DNA from: JAPLJU01 sp036725345
GTDB taxonomy: Bacteria; Desulfobacterota; Syntrophia; Syntrophales; UBA2192
Length of the DNA stretch: 64,000 nucleotides
NCBI GenBank assembly: GCA_036725345.1
Contig: DAIMEJ010000013.1
Coordinates: forward strand, 19,514 to 83,513
Direction of reading: 5' to 3'
Each line of letters starts with the position of its first letter. Position 1 is the stretch's first letter. A program made the translations under genes and the position numbers. Below are positions 33,595 to 40,925 of this stretch, piece by piece. The notes beneath the pieces were generated by a model. The model searched no databases and had not been told where the DNA came from. It was given only the letters and a program-made list of their open reading frames with translations.

Positions 33595-34764
33595 ATGAGT
33601 AGAGTTGCAGTGGTCGGAGTAGGACAAACAAAATTTGTGCGCTCCTATCCGGGGTCCATCCGGGAGATGGTCTTCGAGGCGTTCAAGGAGGCCATGGCGG
33701 ATGCGCAGATGACGGTCAAGGACATTGACGCCACGATCGTCTGCTCGGCGCCGGAGTATGATAAGCAGCGATCACCGTCGGGCGTGCTCGCGGAGTATCT
33801 GGGGCTGAACCCCCAGCCGACATTTTATACGGAGTCCCTGTGTTCGTCGAGCACCACCGGTCTGAGGCTGGCCTATTCGCTCGTCAAGGCCGGTCTTCAC
33901 GACACGGTCATGGTCCTCGGTTTTCAGAAGATGTCGGAGATCAGCGCGGCGGAGTCACAGGAGCGGATGGGCCGGGGCACCGACATCCAGTGGGAAGCGC
34001 CATTCGGCACGATGATGCCGGCATACTATGCCATGTTTGCCCGGGGGCATATGGCGAAGTACGGGACGACGCCCGATGACCTGGCCCTTGTGCGGATCAA
34101 GTCGTCGACCTACGGCGTATTCAATGACAAGGCCATGCTGAGAAAGCAGATGACCCCGGATGTTTTCAAGGACCCCGCGAGCCCCATGACGGGTATCCTG
34201 TCGAGTCCCCTCCGGGTGGGAGACTGCTGCTCCAACGCCGACGGGGCGTCCTGCATCATCGTGGCGGGTGAAAAAAGGGCGAAAAGCATGTCGAAAAGAC
34301 CCGTCTGGATCCTCGGCCTCGGGTCCGCGACGGCCTCTGTGAACATGGCGGGCCGCGAGCTCTTTTACTCCCTGCCGGCGGCCACGGAAGCCGCGAACCA
34401 GGCCTACAAGATGGCGGGGGTCAAACCCAAGGACATCAACGTGGCGGAAGTCCACGACTGCTTCACGATCGCGGAGATTATGGCCTATGAGAGCCTCGGC
34501 TTCGCGAAACCCGGCGAAGGCCCCGCGCTGGTCCGTTCGAAAGAAACCTACAAGGAAGGCAGCATCCCCGTAAACGTCGACGGAGGTCTGCTGTCGAAAG
34601 GGCATCCCGTCGGGGCGACAGGCGGGTCCCAGGTTCGGACCATCGTACTGCAGCTGAGAGGGGAAGCCGGGGACATGCAGGTCAAGAACCCGGCATTAGG
34701 GCTGGTCCACAATGTCGGCGGTGTGGGTCTTTACGCCAATGTCAGCATCTTAGGGAGAGAATAG
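33595..34764 (+). CDS. Thiolase (SCP2/acetyl-CoA acetyltransferase type), partner of DUF35 subunit
   Basis: 389 aa. The acyl-accepting cysteine is Cys83 in ESLCSSSTTGL. The second active-site region is AEVHDCFTIAE, then GGLLSKGHPVGATG and HNVGGVG. The C-terminal Cys of classical thiolases is absent, as in SCP2-type members. GAAGGAGG lies before ATG 33595. The start of the DUF35 gene is 3 bp after its stop. Such pairs include BbsB-BbsA of anaerobic toluene degradation, where the small zinc subunit is required for thiolysis. It would release acetyl-CoA or a longer product. Confidence 0.9.
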   Translation: MSRVAVVGVGQTKFVRSYPGSIREMVFEAFKEAMADAQMTVKDIDATIVCSAPEYDKQRSPSGVLAEYLGLNPQPTFYTESLCSSSTTGLRLAYSLVKAGLHDTVMVLGFQKMSEISAAESQERMGRGTDIQWEAPFGTMMPAYYAMFARGHMAKYGTTPDDLALVRIKSSTYGVFNDKAMLRKQMTPDVFKDPASPMTGILSSPLRVGDCCSNADGASCIIVAGEKRAKSMSKRPVWILGLGSATASVNMAGRELFYSLPAATEAANQAYKMAGVKPKDINVAEVHDCFTIAEIMAYESLGFAKPGEGPALVRSKETYKEGSIPVNVDGGLLSKGHPVGATGGSQVRTIVLQLRGEAGDMQVKNPALGLVHNVGGVGLYANVSILGRE

Positions 34765-34766
34765 CC

Positions 34767-35201
34767 ATGTCAAAGAAAGCTACAGCAGACACTCGATTTT
34801 CGAAATTCGGAACGATCAGTTTTACGGCGACAACCCGTATCAATGATTTTGTCGACTACCTGGAAAAGGGAAAGGTGGTGGGGACGAAGTGCAAGAAATG
34901 CGGGCAGCGTTACTTCCCGCCCCGGGCCGACTGTTTCCATGATCTGACCAGCGACATGGAGTGGTTCGAGGTGACCCCCGGCGGAAAACTGCTCACGTTT
35001 TCCACCCTGAAATTTGCGCCCGCGGGTTTTGACAAGGAACTTCCCTACACGATCGCCGTTCTGGATTTCGGTGATTACAAGGTTTTCGGCCGTGTCGACA
35101 GCGCCATCCCTGAGGACAAGCTCTCCGTGGGGATGCCCATGAAGGTCGCCGTCAACAAACTGCCGAACGACCATATCAACTATTATTTTACAGCGGCTTA
35201 G
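34767..35201 (+). CDS. DUF35 OB-fold zinc-ribbon protein, thiolase small subunit
   Basis: 144 aa. A helix-rich N-terminus is followed by a rubredoxin-like zinc ribbon and an OB fold (KLLTFSTLKFAPAGFDKELP, YTIAVLDF, KVFGRVDS). The ribbon reads CKKCGQRYFPPRADC with Cys42, Cys45 and Cys56. The fourth ligand position, usually Cys59, is Asp with a His next to it (CFHD). Zinc may be bound by three Cys plus His58 or Asp59. It is coupled to the thiolase gene (3-bp gap). In the family the protein brings CoA esters to the thiolase or stabilises the complex. Confidence 0.88.
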   Translation: MSKKATADTRFSKFGTISFTATTRINDFVDYLEKGKVVGTKCKKCGQRYFPPRADCFHDLTSDMEWFEVTPGGKLLTFSTLKFAPAGFDKELPYTIAVLDFGDYKVFGRVDSAIPEDKLSVGMPMKVAVNKLPNDHINYYFTAA

Positions 35202-35380
35202 GGTCGACGCGGCTCGAAGAAGTCCCGGCCGTCGTCAGGGTCTTTCGGGCAATGCCATGCCGGTTCTAGTGTTTGTGAACGCTGATGGCCGTCGAACGTG
35301 GGGTGTGTCGTCTATGCGACACGTCGAGGGTGACGCTTCCGCATGACCTGCGGGAACCATTCGAATAAGGAGAGTTGGAG

Positions 35381-36544
35381 ATGGATTTTAAACTGTCAGA
35401 AGAACTGGAAATGCTGCGGACGATGGCCCGCGATTTTGCCAGTGAGAAAATCGCTCCCAATGCCGACAAATGGGACGAGGAGCATTATTTCCCCTATGAA
35501 GAAGCCGTTAAGCCGATGGGGGAACTCGGCTTTTTCGGCACCGTGCTTCCGGAAGAGTACGGCGGAAACAGCATGGGCTGGATGGCGGCGATGATCCTTT
35601 CCGAGGAAATCGCACGGGCCTCGAGTTCCCTCAGGGTTCAGGTCAACATGCAGGGACTGGGTTGTGCCTTCACGATCTTCCGCTACGGTACGGAGGCCGC
35701 GAAGAAAAAATACATCCGGAAGCTGGTCAGCGCGGAGTACCTCGGCGGTTTCGCGATCACCGAGTTCAATGCCGGTTCCGATGTAATGTCCATGCGATCG
35801 GCGGCAGAAGACAAAGGGGATCACTGGCTATTGAACGGCTCCAAGACCTGGATCTCAAACGCGAGTATTGCCGATGCGCTCATTTACTATGCCTATACGG
35901 ACCGCTCGAAGGGCACCAAGGGGCTGTCGGCCTTCGTCCTTGAACCCAAGAATTTTAACGGGATTTCGACGACGGATCTGGACAAGTTAGGCAACCGTTC
36001 TTCCCCGACGGGTGAAATTTACCTCGAAAACACAAAGATACCCAAGGAGAATCTCCTGGGTCAGCCCGGTGACGGTGCAAAGATCGTCTTCGGGTCCCTG
36101 AACCAGACGCGCCTTTCCGCTGCCGCCGGGGGTGTCGGGGTCGCGCAGGCCTGTCTGGATGCGGTTCTCAAGTATGCCAATGAGCGCGTGCAGTTCGGCA
36201 AGCCCATCGGGCAGTTCCAGATGATCCAGGACATGATTGCCCAGATGCTGGCCGATATCGAGGGCGCGAGGCTCATGGTCTACAAGGCGGCCTGGCAGAA
36301 GGACCAGGGAAATTTGAACAACACCTATGAGGTGGCTCTGGCCAAGTACATGGCCGGGGAGGCGGCGACAAGGTGCAGCAACTTTGCCATGCGGATTCTG
36401 GGAGCCTACGGGTATTCCACGGAATATCCCGTGGCCCGCTATTACCGAGATGCTCCCACGTATTCCATGGTCGAGGGGTCGGCAAACGTCTGCAAGTTTA
36501 TCGTCGCGCTGGATCAACTCGGCACCCGGAAGACCGGCAAGTAA
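35381..36544 (+). CDS. Glutaryl-CoA dehydrogenase, probably non-decarboxylating type
   Basis: 387 aa. Arg85 (SSSLRVQVNM) occupies the place of the arginine that binds the distal carboxylate in glutaryl-CoA dehydrogenases. The base motif is VEGS at 364-367: Glu365 is kept, but the Tyr of YEGT is Val. A Tyr-to-Val change here has been described for non-decarboxylating enzymes such as that of Desulfococcus multivorans. The gene encoding a glutaconyl-CoA decarboxylase alpha subunit follows at once, exactly the partner such an enzyme needs. ATG 35381 (AAGGAG eight bases before it) is preferred to TTG 35375. Product: glutaconyl-CoA. Confidence 0.9.
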   Translation: MDFKLSEELEMLRTMARDFASEKIAPNADKWDEEHYFPYEEAVKPMGELGFFGTVLPEEYGGNSMGWMAAMILSEEIARASSSLRVQVNMQGLGCAFTIFRYGTEAAKKKYIRKLVSAEYLGGFAITEFNAGSDVMSMRSAAEDKGDHWLLNGSKTWISNASIADALIYYAYTDRSKGTKGLSAFVLEPKNFNGISTTDLDKLGNRSSPTGEIYLENTKIPKENLLGQPGDGAKIVFGSLNQTRLSAAAGGVGVAQACLDAVLKYANERVQFGKPIGQFQMIQDMIAQMLADIEGARLMVYKAAWQKDQGNLNNTYEVALAKYMAGEAATRCSNFAMRILGAYGYSTEYPVARYYRDAPTYSMVEGSANVCKFIVALDQLGTRKTGK

Positions 36545-36640
36545 GAAAGAGAGAAGAAGGGTCTGGGAAACGGAGCAGGGTATTGATGACCTGATGCGGA
36601 TTGTTGTGAATGTCGTGATTCTAGCAGAGAGGAATGAAGC

Positions 36641-38443
36641 ATGAGACAGTATTTTGAAAAGATGGATGACCTTGGTAAGCCTTTCAAAATAGACCAGTTT
36701 GATAAGATGAATGGAAATGCCAAACAGGTCGAAGAGGCGATGCAGGAAATCGAGCGGGAAATTGAAAGGGTGAAGAATGCGGGGATTCCCGCCGAGACCG
36801 TCCGCAAGCGCGGGCAGATGACGGTATGGGACCGGATCGAATATCTCGTGGATCCCGGGCATTTCTACCCCCTCCACACGCTGTACAACCCGATGGAGAA
36901 TGAGGAGGGGATGACGGGTGTCATCGACGGGCTGGCTCGCATTCAGGGGAAGTGGTGTGTCCTCATCGGTTTCGACAACAAGGTCATGGCGGGCGCCTGG
37001 ATAGCCGGGCAGGCGGAAAACAACCTCCGGGTTACGGACCTGGCCAAAATTCTCCACGTACCGTTGGTGTGGCTGGTGAATTGTTCCGGTGTGAAGTTGC
37101 CCGAGCAGGAAAAAGTTTACGCGAACCGTCGCGGCAACGGGACCTGCTTTTTCAGGCACGCGGAACTGGAGCAGCTCGGCGTGCCCATCCTGGCGGGTGT
37201 TTATGGAACCAACCCGGCCGGCGGGGGTTACCAGGCCATCAGCCCCACCATCATGTTGGCTCACAAGGATGCCAACATGGCTGTCGGGGGCGGCGGTATC
37301 GTCAGCGGCATGAGCCCGAAGGGCTTTTTTGACGAGGAGGGGGCCGAGCAGATCATCAATGCCACGAGGCACTTCAAGGAGGTCCCCCCGGGGAGCGTGA
37401 AAATTCACCATGATGTCACCGGCTTCTTCCGGGCAGTTTACGAGAAGGAGACGCAGGTCCTCGATGCCCTCAAGGAGTACATGCTGAACCTGCCCTCCTA
37501 CAGCCCCAAGTTCTTCCGGGTTGCCCAGCCCGCACCGCCCAGGTACGCCCCGTCGGAGCTGAAGTATATGATCCCCATGGACCAGAAGGCGGTGTACGAT
37601 TTCGACAGCGTGCTCGCCCGGCTCGTGGACAATTCGGAACACCTTGAATTCAGATCGAAGTACGGCCCCGAGATTTACACGGGTCTCGTCAAGGTGGACG
37701 GATACCTGGTGGGGGTCATTGGGAACCGCCTGGGTCTGCTGGGGAGATACCCGGAATACACGGCAGATTACTACGGGATCGGCGGCAAGATTTACCGGCA
37801 AGGGTTGATCAAGATGAACGAGTTCGTCACTCAGTGCGGACGCGACCGGATCCCCATCATCTGGTTCCAGGACACCTCAGGCATCGACGTGGGCGATACG
37901 GCGGAGAAGGCGGAACTCCTGGCGCTGGGACAGTCACTCATCTATTCCATCGAGTCAACGCCGGTGCCGATGATGCTCATCGTGCTGAGGAAAGGAACCG
38001 CCGCCGCCCATTACATCATGGGAGGACCCACGGCGAACAACCACACGGCCTTTACTCTCGGGACAGCGGCCACTGAAATTTACGTCATGCACGGTGAAAC
38101 AGCGGCGGTCGCATCCTACGCCAGGCGGCTCGTAAAGGAAAAAGATGCAGGGAAGCCGCTCGGCCCGGTGATTGACAAAATGAACGAGCTTGCCCGGCAT
38201 TACGTGAGAAAATCCCGCCCGGGCTATTGCGCATACACGGGTTTCGTCGATGAAGTCGTTCGGTTCGAGGACATGCGAAAGTACATGTGCGCCTTCGCGA
38301 ACTGCGCCTACCAGAATCCCGGGTCGATCTGTCCTCAGCATCACATGATGTTGCCCAGAATGATACGGTCGCAGGTCGTGCATGGCCTGGAGAGGCCGAA
38401 GGCCGTGAAGCCGGCGCAGGCCAAAACGGCGGAACAGAAATAG
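36641..38443 (+). CDS. gcdA: Glutaconyl-CoA decarboxylase alpha subunit (carboxyltransferase)
   Basis: 600 aa, the size of GcdA (about 590), clearly longer than the 510-aa carboxyltransferase at 22899. It moves the carboxyl group of glutaconyl-CoA to biotin, giving crotonyl-CoA. Motifs: VLIGFDNKVMAGAWIAGQAE, NCSGVKLPEQE, YGTNPAGGGYQAIS, and in the second half WFQDTSGIDVGD, RKGTAAAHYIMGGP and HGETAAVASYARRL. The membrane Na+-pump and biotin subunits are not in the window. It follows the glutaryl-CoA dehydrogenase gene by 96 bp, making a two-gene glutaryl-CoA to crotonyl-CoA module. A hairpin at 38461-38520 probably ends the transcript. Confidence 0.92.
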   Translation: MRQYFEKMDDLGKPFKIDQFDKMNGNAKQVEEAMQEIEREIERVKNAGIPAETVRKRGQMTVWDRIEYLVDPGHFYPLHTLYNPMENEEGMTGVIDGLARIQGKWCVLIGFDNKVMAGAWIAGQAENNLRVTDLAKILHVPLVWLVNCSGVKLPEQEKVYANRRGNGTCFFRHAELEQLGVPILAGVYGTNPAGGGYQAISPTIMLAHKDANMAVGGGGIVSGMSPKGFFDEEGAEQIINATRHFKEVPPGSVKIHHDVTGFFRAVYEKETQVLDALKEYMLNLPSYSPKFFRVAQPAPPRYAPSELKYMIPMDQKAVYDFDSVLARLVDNSEHLEFRSKYGPEIYTGLVKVDGYLVGVIGNRLGLLGRYPEYTADYYGIGGKIYRQGLIKMNEFVTQCGRDRIPIIWFQDTSGIDVGDTAEKAELLALGQSLIYSIESTPVPMMLIVLRKGTAAAHYIMGGPTANNHTAFTLGTAATEIYVMHGETAAVASYARRLVKEKDAGKPLGPVIDKMNELARHYVRKSRPGYCAYTGFVDEVVRFEDMRKYMCAFANCAYQNPGSICPQHHMMLPRMIRSQVVHGLERPKAVKPAQAKTAEQK

Positions 38444-38460
38444 AACGGAATAATTAGCTT

Positions 38461-38520
38461 TTGCCGGGCCGCGGCACGCGGTACCGTATCTACCTCCTTC
38501 GCATGAAGCAGGCCCGGCAA
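38461..38520 (+). terminator. Possible transcript-end hairpin after gcdA
   Basis: Perfect 10-bp arms TTGCCGGGCC (38461-38470) and GGCCCGGCAA (38511-38520) around a 40-nt loop, followed by TCGCTTTTAC. It stands 17 bp after the gcdA stop. Confidence 0.5.
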
Positions 38521-38593
38521 TCGCTTTTACCAGTAGGCCACATTAGTTGGGGCGGGGTATATCTCGATTGGATGCGCTTGTCCGCCCCAAAAA

Positions 38594-38643
38594 CAGGTTA
38601 AAGAGCGGCGTTTGTAGACTCCCTCCAGCCGCTCTTTAACCTG
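38594..38643. repeat. Perfect 16-bp inverted repeat in a gene-free stretch
   Basis: CAGGTTAAAGAGCGGC (38594-38609) and its exact complement (38628-38643) flank an 18-nt spacer. The region 38444-39165 (about 720 bp) carries no intact gene, only this dyad, the hairpin at 38461-38520, a transposase relic and the marR promoter. The dyad could be an IS end remnant, an operator or a structured RNA. Confidence 0.55.
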
Positions 38644-38821
38644 TATTAATATCGGGGACTACTCCTGAACACTGCTCTCGTCGCGCCGGGATCAGTGCTA
38701 ATCGACGTGGGGACTGTTGCTGCTGCGTTACCGGGGTGTCTCTGTGTTTGTCTGGTCTAAACGGCCGGTCAGCGAACGGACCGGCATTGTCCTTTCCGCC
38801 GAGTCTCGTAACAGGTAGCGC

Positions 38822-38998
38822 TTCATCAGGCTGCGTAATTCCAGAACCAACGGCAAGGTCGAGCGGGTCATCAAGACGCTGATGGAAATGTGGCACGAAA
38901 AGACCCCGTTTGACCCCTCGCTGTATCGCATGACGGAATGGAAACAGTTCCTCAGTTAATATAACGGCGACCGCTTTCAGAAAGGGAAAGAAACTTAA
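38822..38998 (+). pseudogene. Relic of an IS481-like transposase C-terminus
   Basis: The frame FIRLRNSRTNGKVERVIKTL then MEMWHEKTPF ... WKQFLS stop YNGDRFQKGKET matches the end of integrase-core transposases (RTNGKVERFIKTL ... WYN.R..H). A TAA (38957-38959) stands where a Trp is expected, and a TAG lies just before the relic at 38816-38818. No N-terminal domain or DDE motif is left. It indicates an old insertion between gcdA and marR. Confidence 0.6.
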
Positions 38999-39112
38999 CT
39001 CTGGAAGAGAGGTTGCTCAAACGCGTTCATCCGATGTACGGCACACAACGGTCGATTTTCTTACAATTCAATGATCGCATCCTCAGACGGATTGTTGCGA
39101 TTCTGAAAAGGC

Positions 39113-39150
39113 TTGACAAAATGGAAAGGATAAAATATTTCGTATACAAG
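39113..39150 (+). promoter_or_regulatory. marR promoter region with MarR-type operator
   Basis: TTGACA at 39113-39118 is a likely -35 box. Seventeen bases on, the -10 area (TATTTC) overlaps the element TATTTCGTATACAAG (39136-39150). On the opposite strand this reads CTTGTATACGAAATA, almost the same as half of the perfect dyad at 39586-39615. Autoregulation is the natural reading. Confidence 0.55.
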
Positions 39151-39165
39151 ACATAATAACAGAAT

Positions 39166-39573
39166 ATGCATTACGAAAACTGCCTGCATTTCCTGATTGC
39201 CAAAGTCAATCAAAGAATAAACGGGATTTTCAAATCCAGGCTGCAGCGTTTTGGGCTGACGCCGGTACAGAGTGCCGTTCTGGCGGTCCTTTATGAGGAA
39301 GAGGGGCTTTCCGCGGGAGAAATCGGAATGCGCCTGGTACTTGATAGTGCAACCATTTCAGGCATTTTGGACAGAATGGAAAAGGATAATTGGATCATCA
39401 AGAAAATTTCTCCTAACGATGGAAGGTTGCTTGAAATCTCATTGACGGAGAAAGCTCTCAAGGTCAGGGAGGAGATGTGGTCAGAAATTGAAGCATGTCA
39501 TCAAGAAGCCCTGCGACCACTCAAAATTGAGGAGAGAATTCTTCTTGAACGTTTCCTGAAAGACCTGAGATAA
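39166..39573 (+). CDS. MarR-family transcriptional regulator
   Basis: 135 aa winged-helix protein. Helix-turn-helix core LSAGEIGMRLVLDSATISGI, wing ISPNDGRLLEISLTEKA, and N- and C-terminal dimerisation helices are all visible. No good Shine-Dalgarno sequence precedes ATG 39166. MarR proteins usually bind small phenolic or acyl-CoA ligands and repress their own and adjacent genes. Related operator-like elements lie on both sides, at 39136-39150 and 39586-39615, so it probably controls itself and the flavoprotein gene at 39662, perhaps also the transporter genes that follow. Confidence 0.92.
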   Translation: MHYENCLHFLIAKVNQRINGIFKSRLQRFGLTPVQSAVLAVLYEEEGLSAGEIGMRLVLDSATISGILDRMEKDNWIIKKISPNDGRLLEISLTEKALKVREEMWSEIEACHQEALRPLKIEERILLERFLKDLR

Positions 39574-39585
39574 GGAGAAAATTTT

Positions 39586-39615
39586 GCTTATTATCTTGTA
39601 TGCAAGATAATAAGC
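39586..39615. promoter_or_regulatory. Perfect 13-bp dyad, probable MarR operator
   Basis: GCTTATTATCTTG (39586-39598) and CAAGATAATAAGC (39603-39615) are exact complements around TATG. The core CTTGTATGCAAG matches the element in front of marR. The AT-rich stem and lack of a T-run argue against a terminator. It lies 13 bp after marR and 47 bp before the flavoprotein start. Confidence 0.65.
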
Positions 39616-39661
39616 CTCATGTTGAAGCTACAAAAATTCATTGAAGTAAATAAAGGGGATA

Positions 39662-40705
39662 ATGATGCGAACGAGAATGACTGAGATGTTTGGCGTGAAG
39701 TATCCGATCATGCTGGCCGGGATGGCGTATGTCAGTTTGCCGAAGCTGGTGGCGGCCGTGTCGGAAGCCGGCGGGCTGGGCACTTTTAATTGTGCGGCGA
39801 ACACCCCCCAGGAGATGAAAGCGATCATCCGGGAAATTCGGTCTCTCACCGATAAACCCTTTGCCATGAATTTCACTCTCTTGCTCCCCAATGCCCGGGA
39901 AAATGCGGAGGTGGCACTGGCGGAAAAAGTCCCGATTTTGAATTACGCCCTGGGGAAAGCGGACTGGATGATCAAGGCCGCCCACGAGTATGGCGGGAAA
40001 GTCATTGCCACAGTGGCTACGGAGCGGCATGCGCTCAAGGCCGCGGGGGACGGAGCGGATGCTATTTGCGTACCCGGTCACGAGGCGGCCGCGCACGGAG
40101 CGGAGGTTACGACGCTGGTGCTGACCCAGATTCTTGCCCGGCGGGTCAAAATCCCCATCATCGCAGCGGGTGGTTTTTGCGATGGCAGGGGGCTGGCAGC
40201 GGCCCTGGCACTGGGTGCCGACGGCATATCTATGGGTACGAGGTTCGTGCTGACCAAGGAGTGCCAGGTCCACGAGACCGTAAAAAAAGCGATTATGGCG
40301 GCCTCGGAAAACGACACGCTCTGTTCGGACAAGATTGACGGCATGCCGGGCAGATGGCTTAAGACGAAAGCGACGATGGAGATGGCCGAAGGGAAGCTTA
40401 ACTTTGTGGAAGCCATATCGAGTGCGATGAAAGTGAAGAAAGAACTTGATGTTCCTATATACAAATTGCTGGTCAGCGGCCTGAAACAGAAAGACAGGGG
40501 TGTGGCTGACCTGGCCCGGCAGGCTTTGAACGTGGTGGGAATCAAGGTGGCGGCGGAGACAGGCAATCTTGAAGAGGGTTTTTTCCCCGTCGGGCAGATC
40601 ATAGGCAACATGAACGACGAACCCACCTGCAAGGAGCTGATCGAGAAGATTGTGACGGAAGCGAAAGAGGCCATCGAGGATGCAAGAAGGCAATGCATGT
40701 CGTAA
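39662..40705 (+). CDS. Nitronate monooxygenase / enoyl reductase-type FMN protein, copy 1
   Basis: 347 aa TIM-barrel flavoprotein of the NPD/FabK family. Landmarks: YPIMLAGMAYVSLPKLVAAV, AVSEAGGLGTFNCA, the FMN phosphate site IIAAGGFCDGRGLAAALALG, and DGISMGTRFVLTKE. Members act as nitronate monooxygenases or FMN enoyl reductases; in an anaerobe an enoyl reductase or unknown redox role is more likely. Tandem ATGs occur at 39662 and 39665, and the second is better spaced from AAAGGGG. An 895-bp internal tract (39741-40635) is identical to the gene at 48342. A MarR dyad lies just upstream. Confidence 0.88.
   Translation: MMRTRMTEMFGVKYPIMLAGMAYVSLPKLVAAVSEAGGLGTFNCAANTPQEMKAIIREIRSLTDKPFAMNFTLLLPNARENAEVALAEKVPILNYALGKADWMIKAAHEYGGKVIATVATERHALKAAGDGADAICVPGHEAAAHGAEVTTLVLTQILARRVKIPIIAAGGFCDGRGLAAALALGADGISMGTRFVLTKECQVHETVKKAIMAASENDTLCSDKIDGMPGRWLKTKATMEMAEGKLNFVEAISSAMKVKKELDVPIYKLLVSGLKQKDRGVADLARQALNVVGIKVAAETGNLEEGFFPVGQIIGNMNDEPTCKELIEKIVTEAKEAIEDARRQCMS
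39741..40635. repeat. 895-bp identical tract, copy 1 (partner 48406-49300)
   Basis: Comparing line by line, 39741-40635 and 48406-49300 (constant offset 8665) show no difference. The genes diverge abruptly on both sides: the first ~26 codons and last ~23 codons differ at many sites. This is the pattern of gene conversion between paralogues, or of an assembly chimera. Confidence 0.9.
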
Positions 40706-40925
40706 TGCCTGATTCACTGTAAGCGGCGTGGTGGTCTGAAGGTACATAAGCCCTCCGAACTGTGCTCCAGGGGGATCATTCTGCGGTGATAGCCTGAAAG
40801 GGAAGCCTCAAGATAAATTCATGCATGGAGAAGAGACTATTGACTGTTTTACGGGAGATATCCGGTATGGCCGGAGGGTATGTTTGATGGCATCAAACTG
40901 AACAACGAATGAAAGGAGAGGGTTT

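Noticed and set aside
35987..37801. 604-codon open frame on the minus strand
   Set aside because: It lies entirely opposite the glutaryl-CoA dehydrogenase and gcdA genes, shows no family motif, and its openness follows from the G/C-rich third positions of the real genes.
39586..39615. Dyad as a rho-independent terminator of marR
   Set aside because: The stem is AT-rich, no T-run follows, and the core recurs at the marR promoter, so an operator is the better reading.
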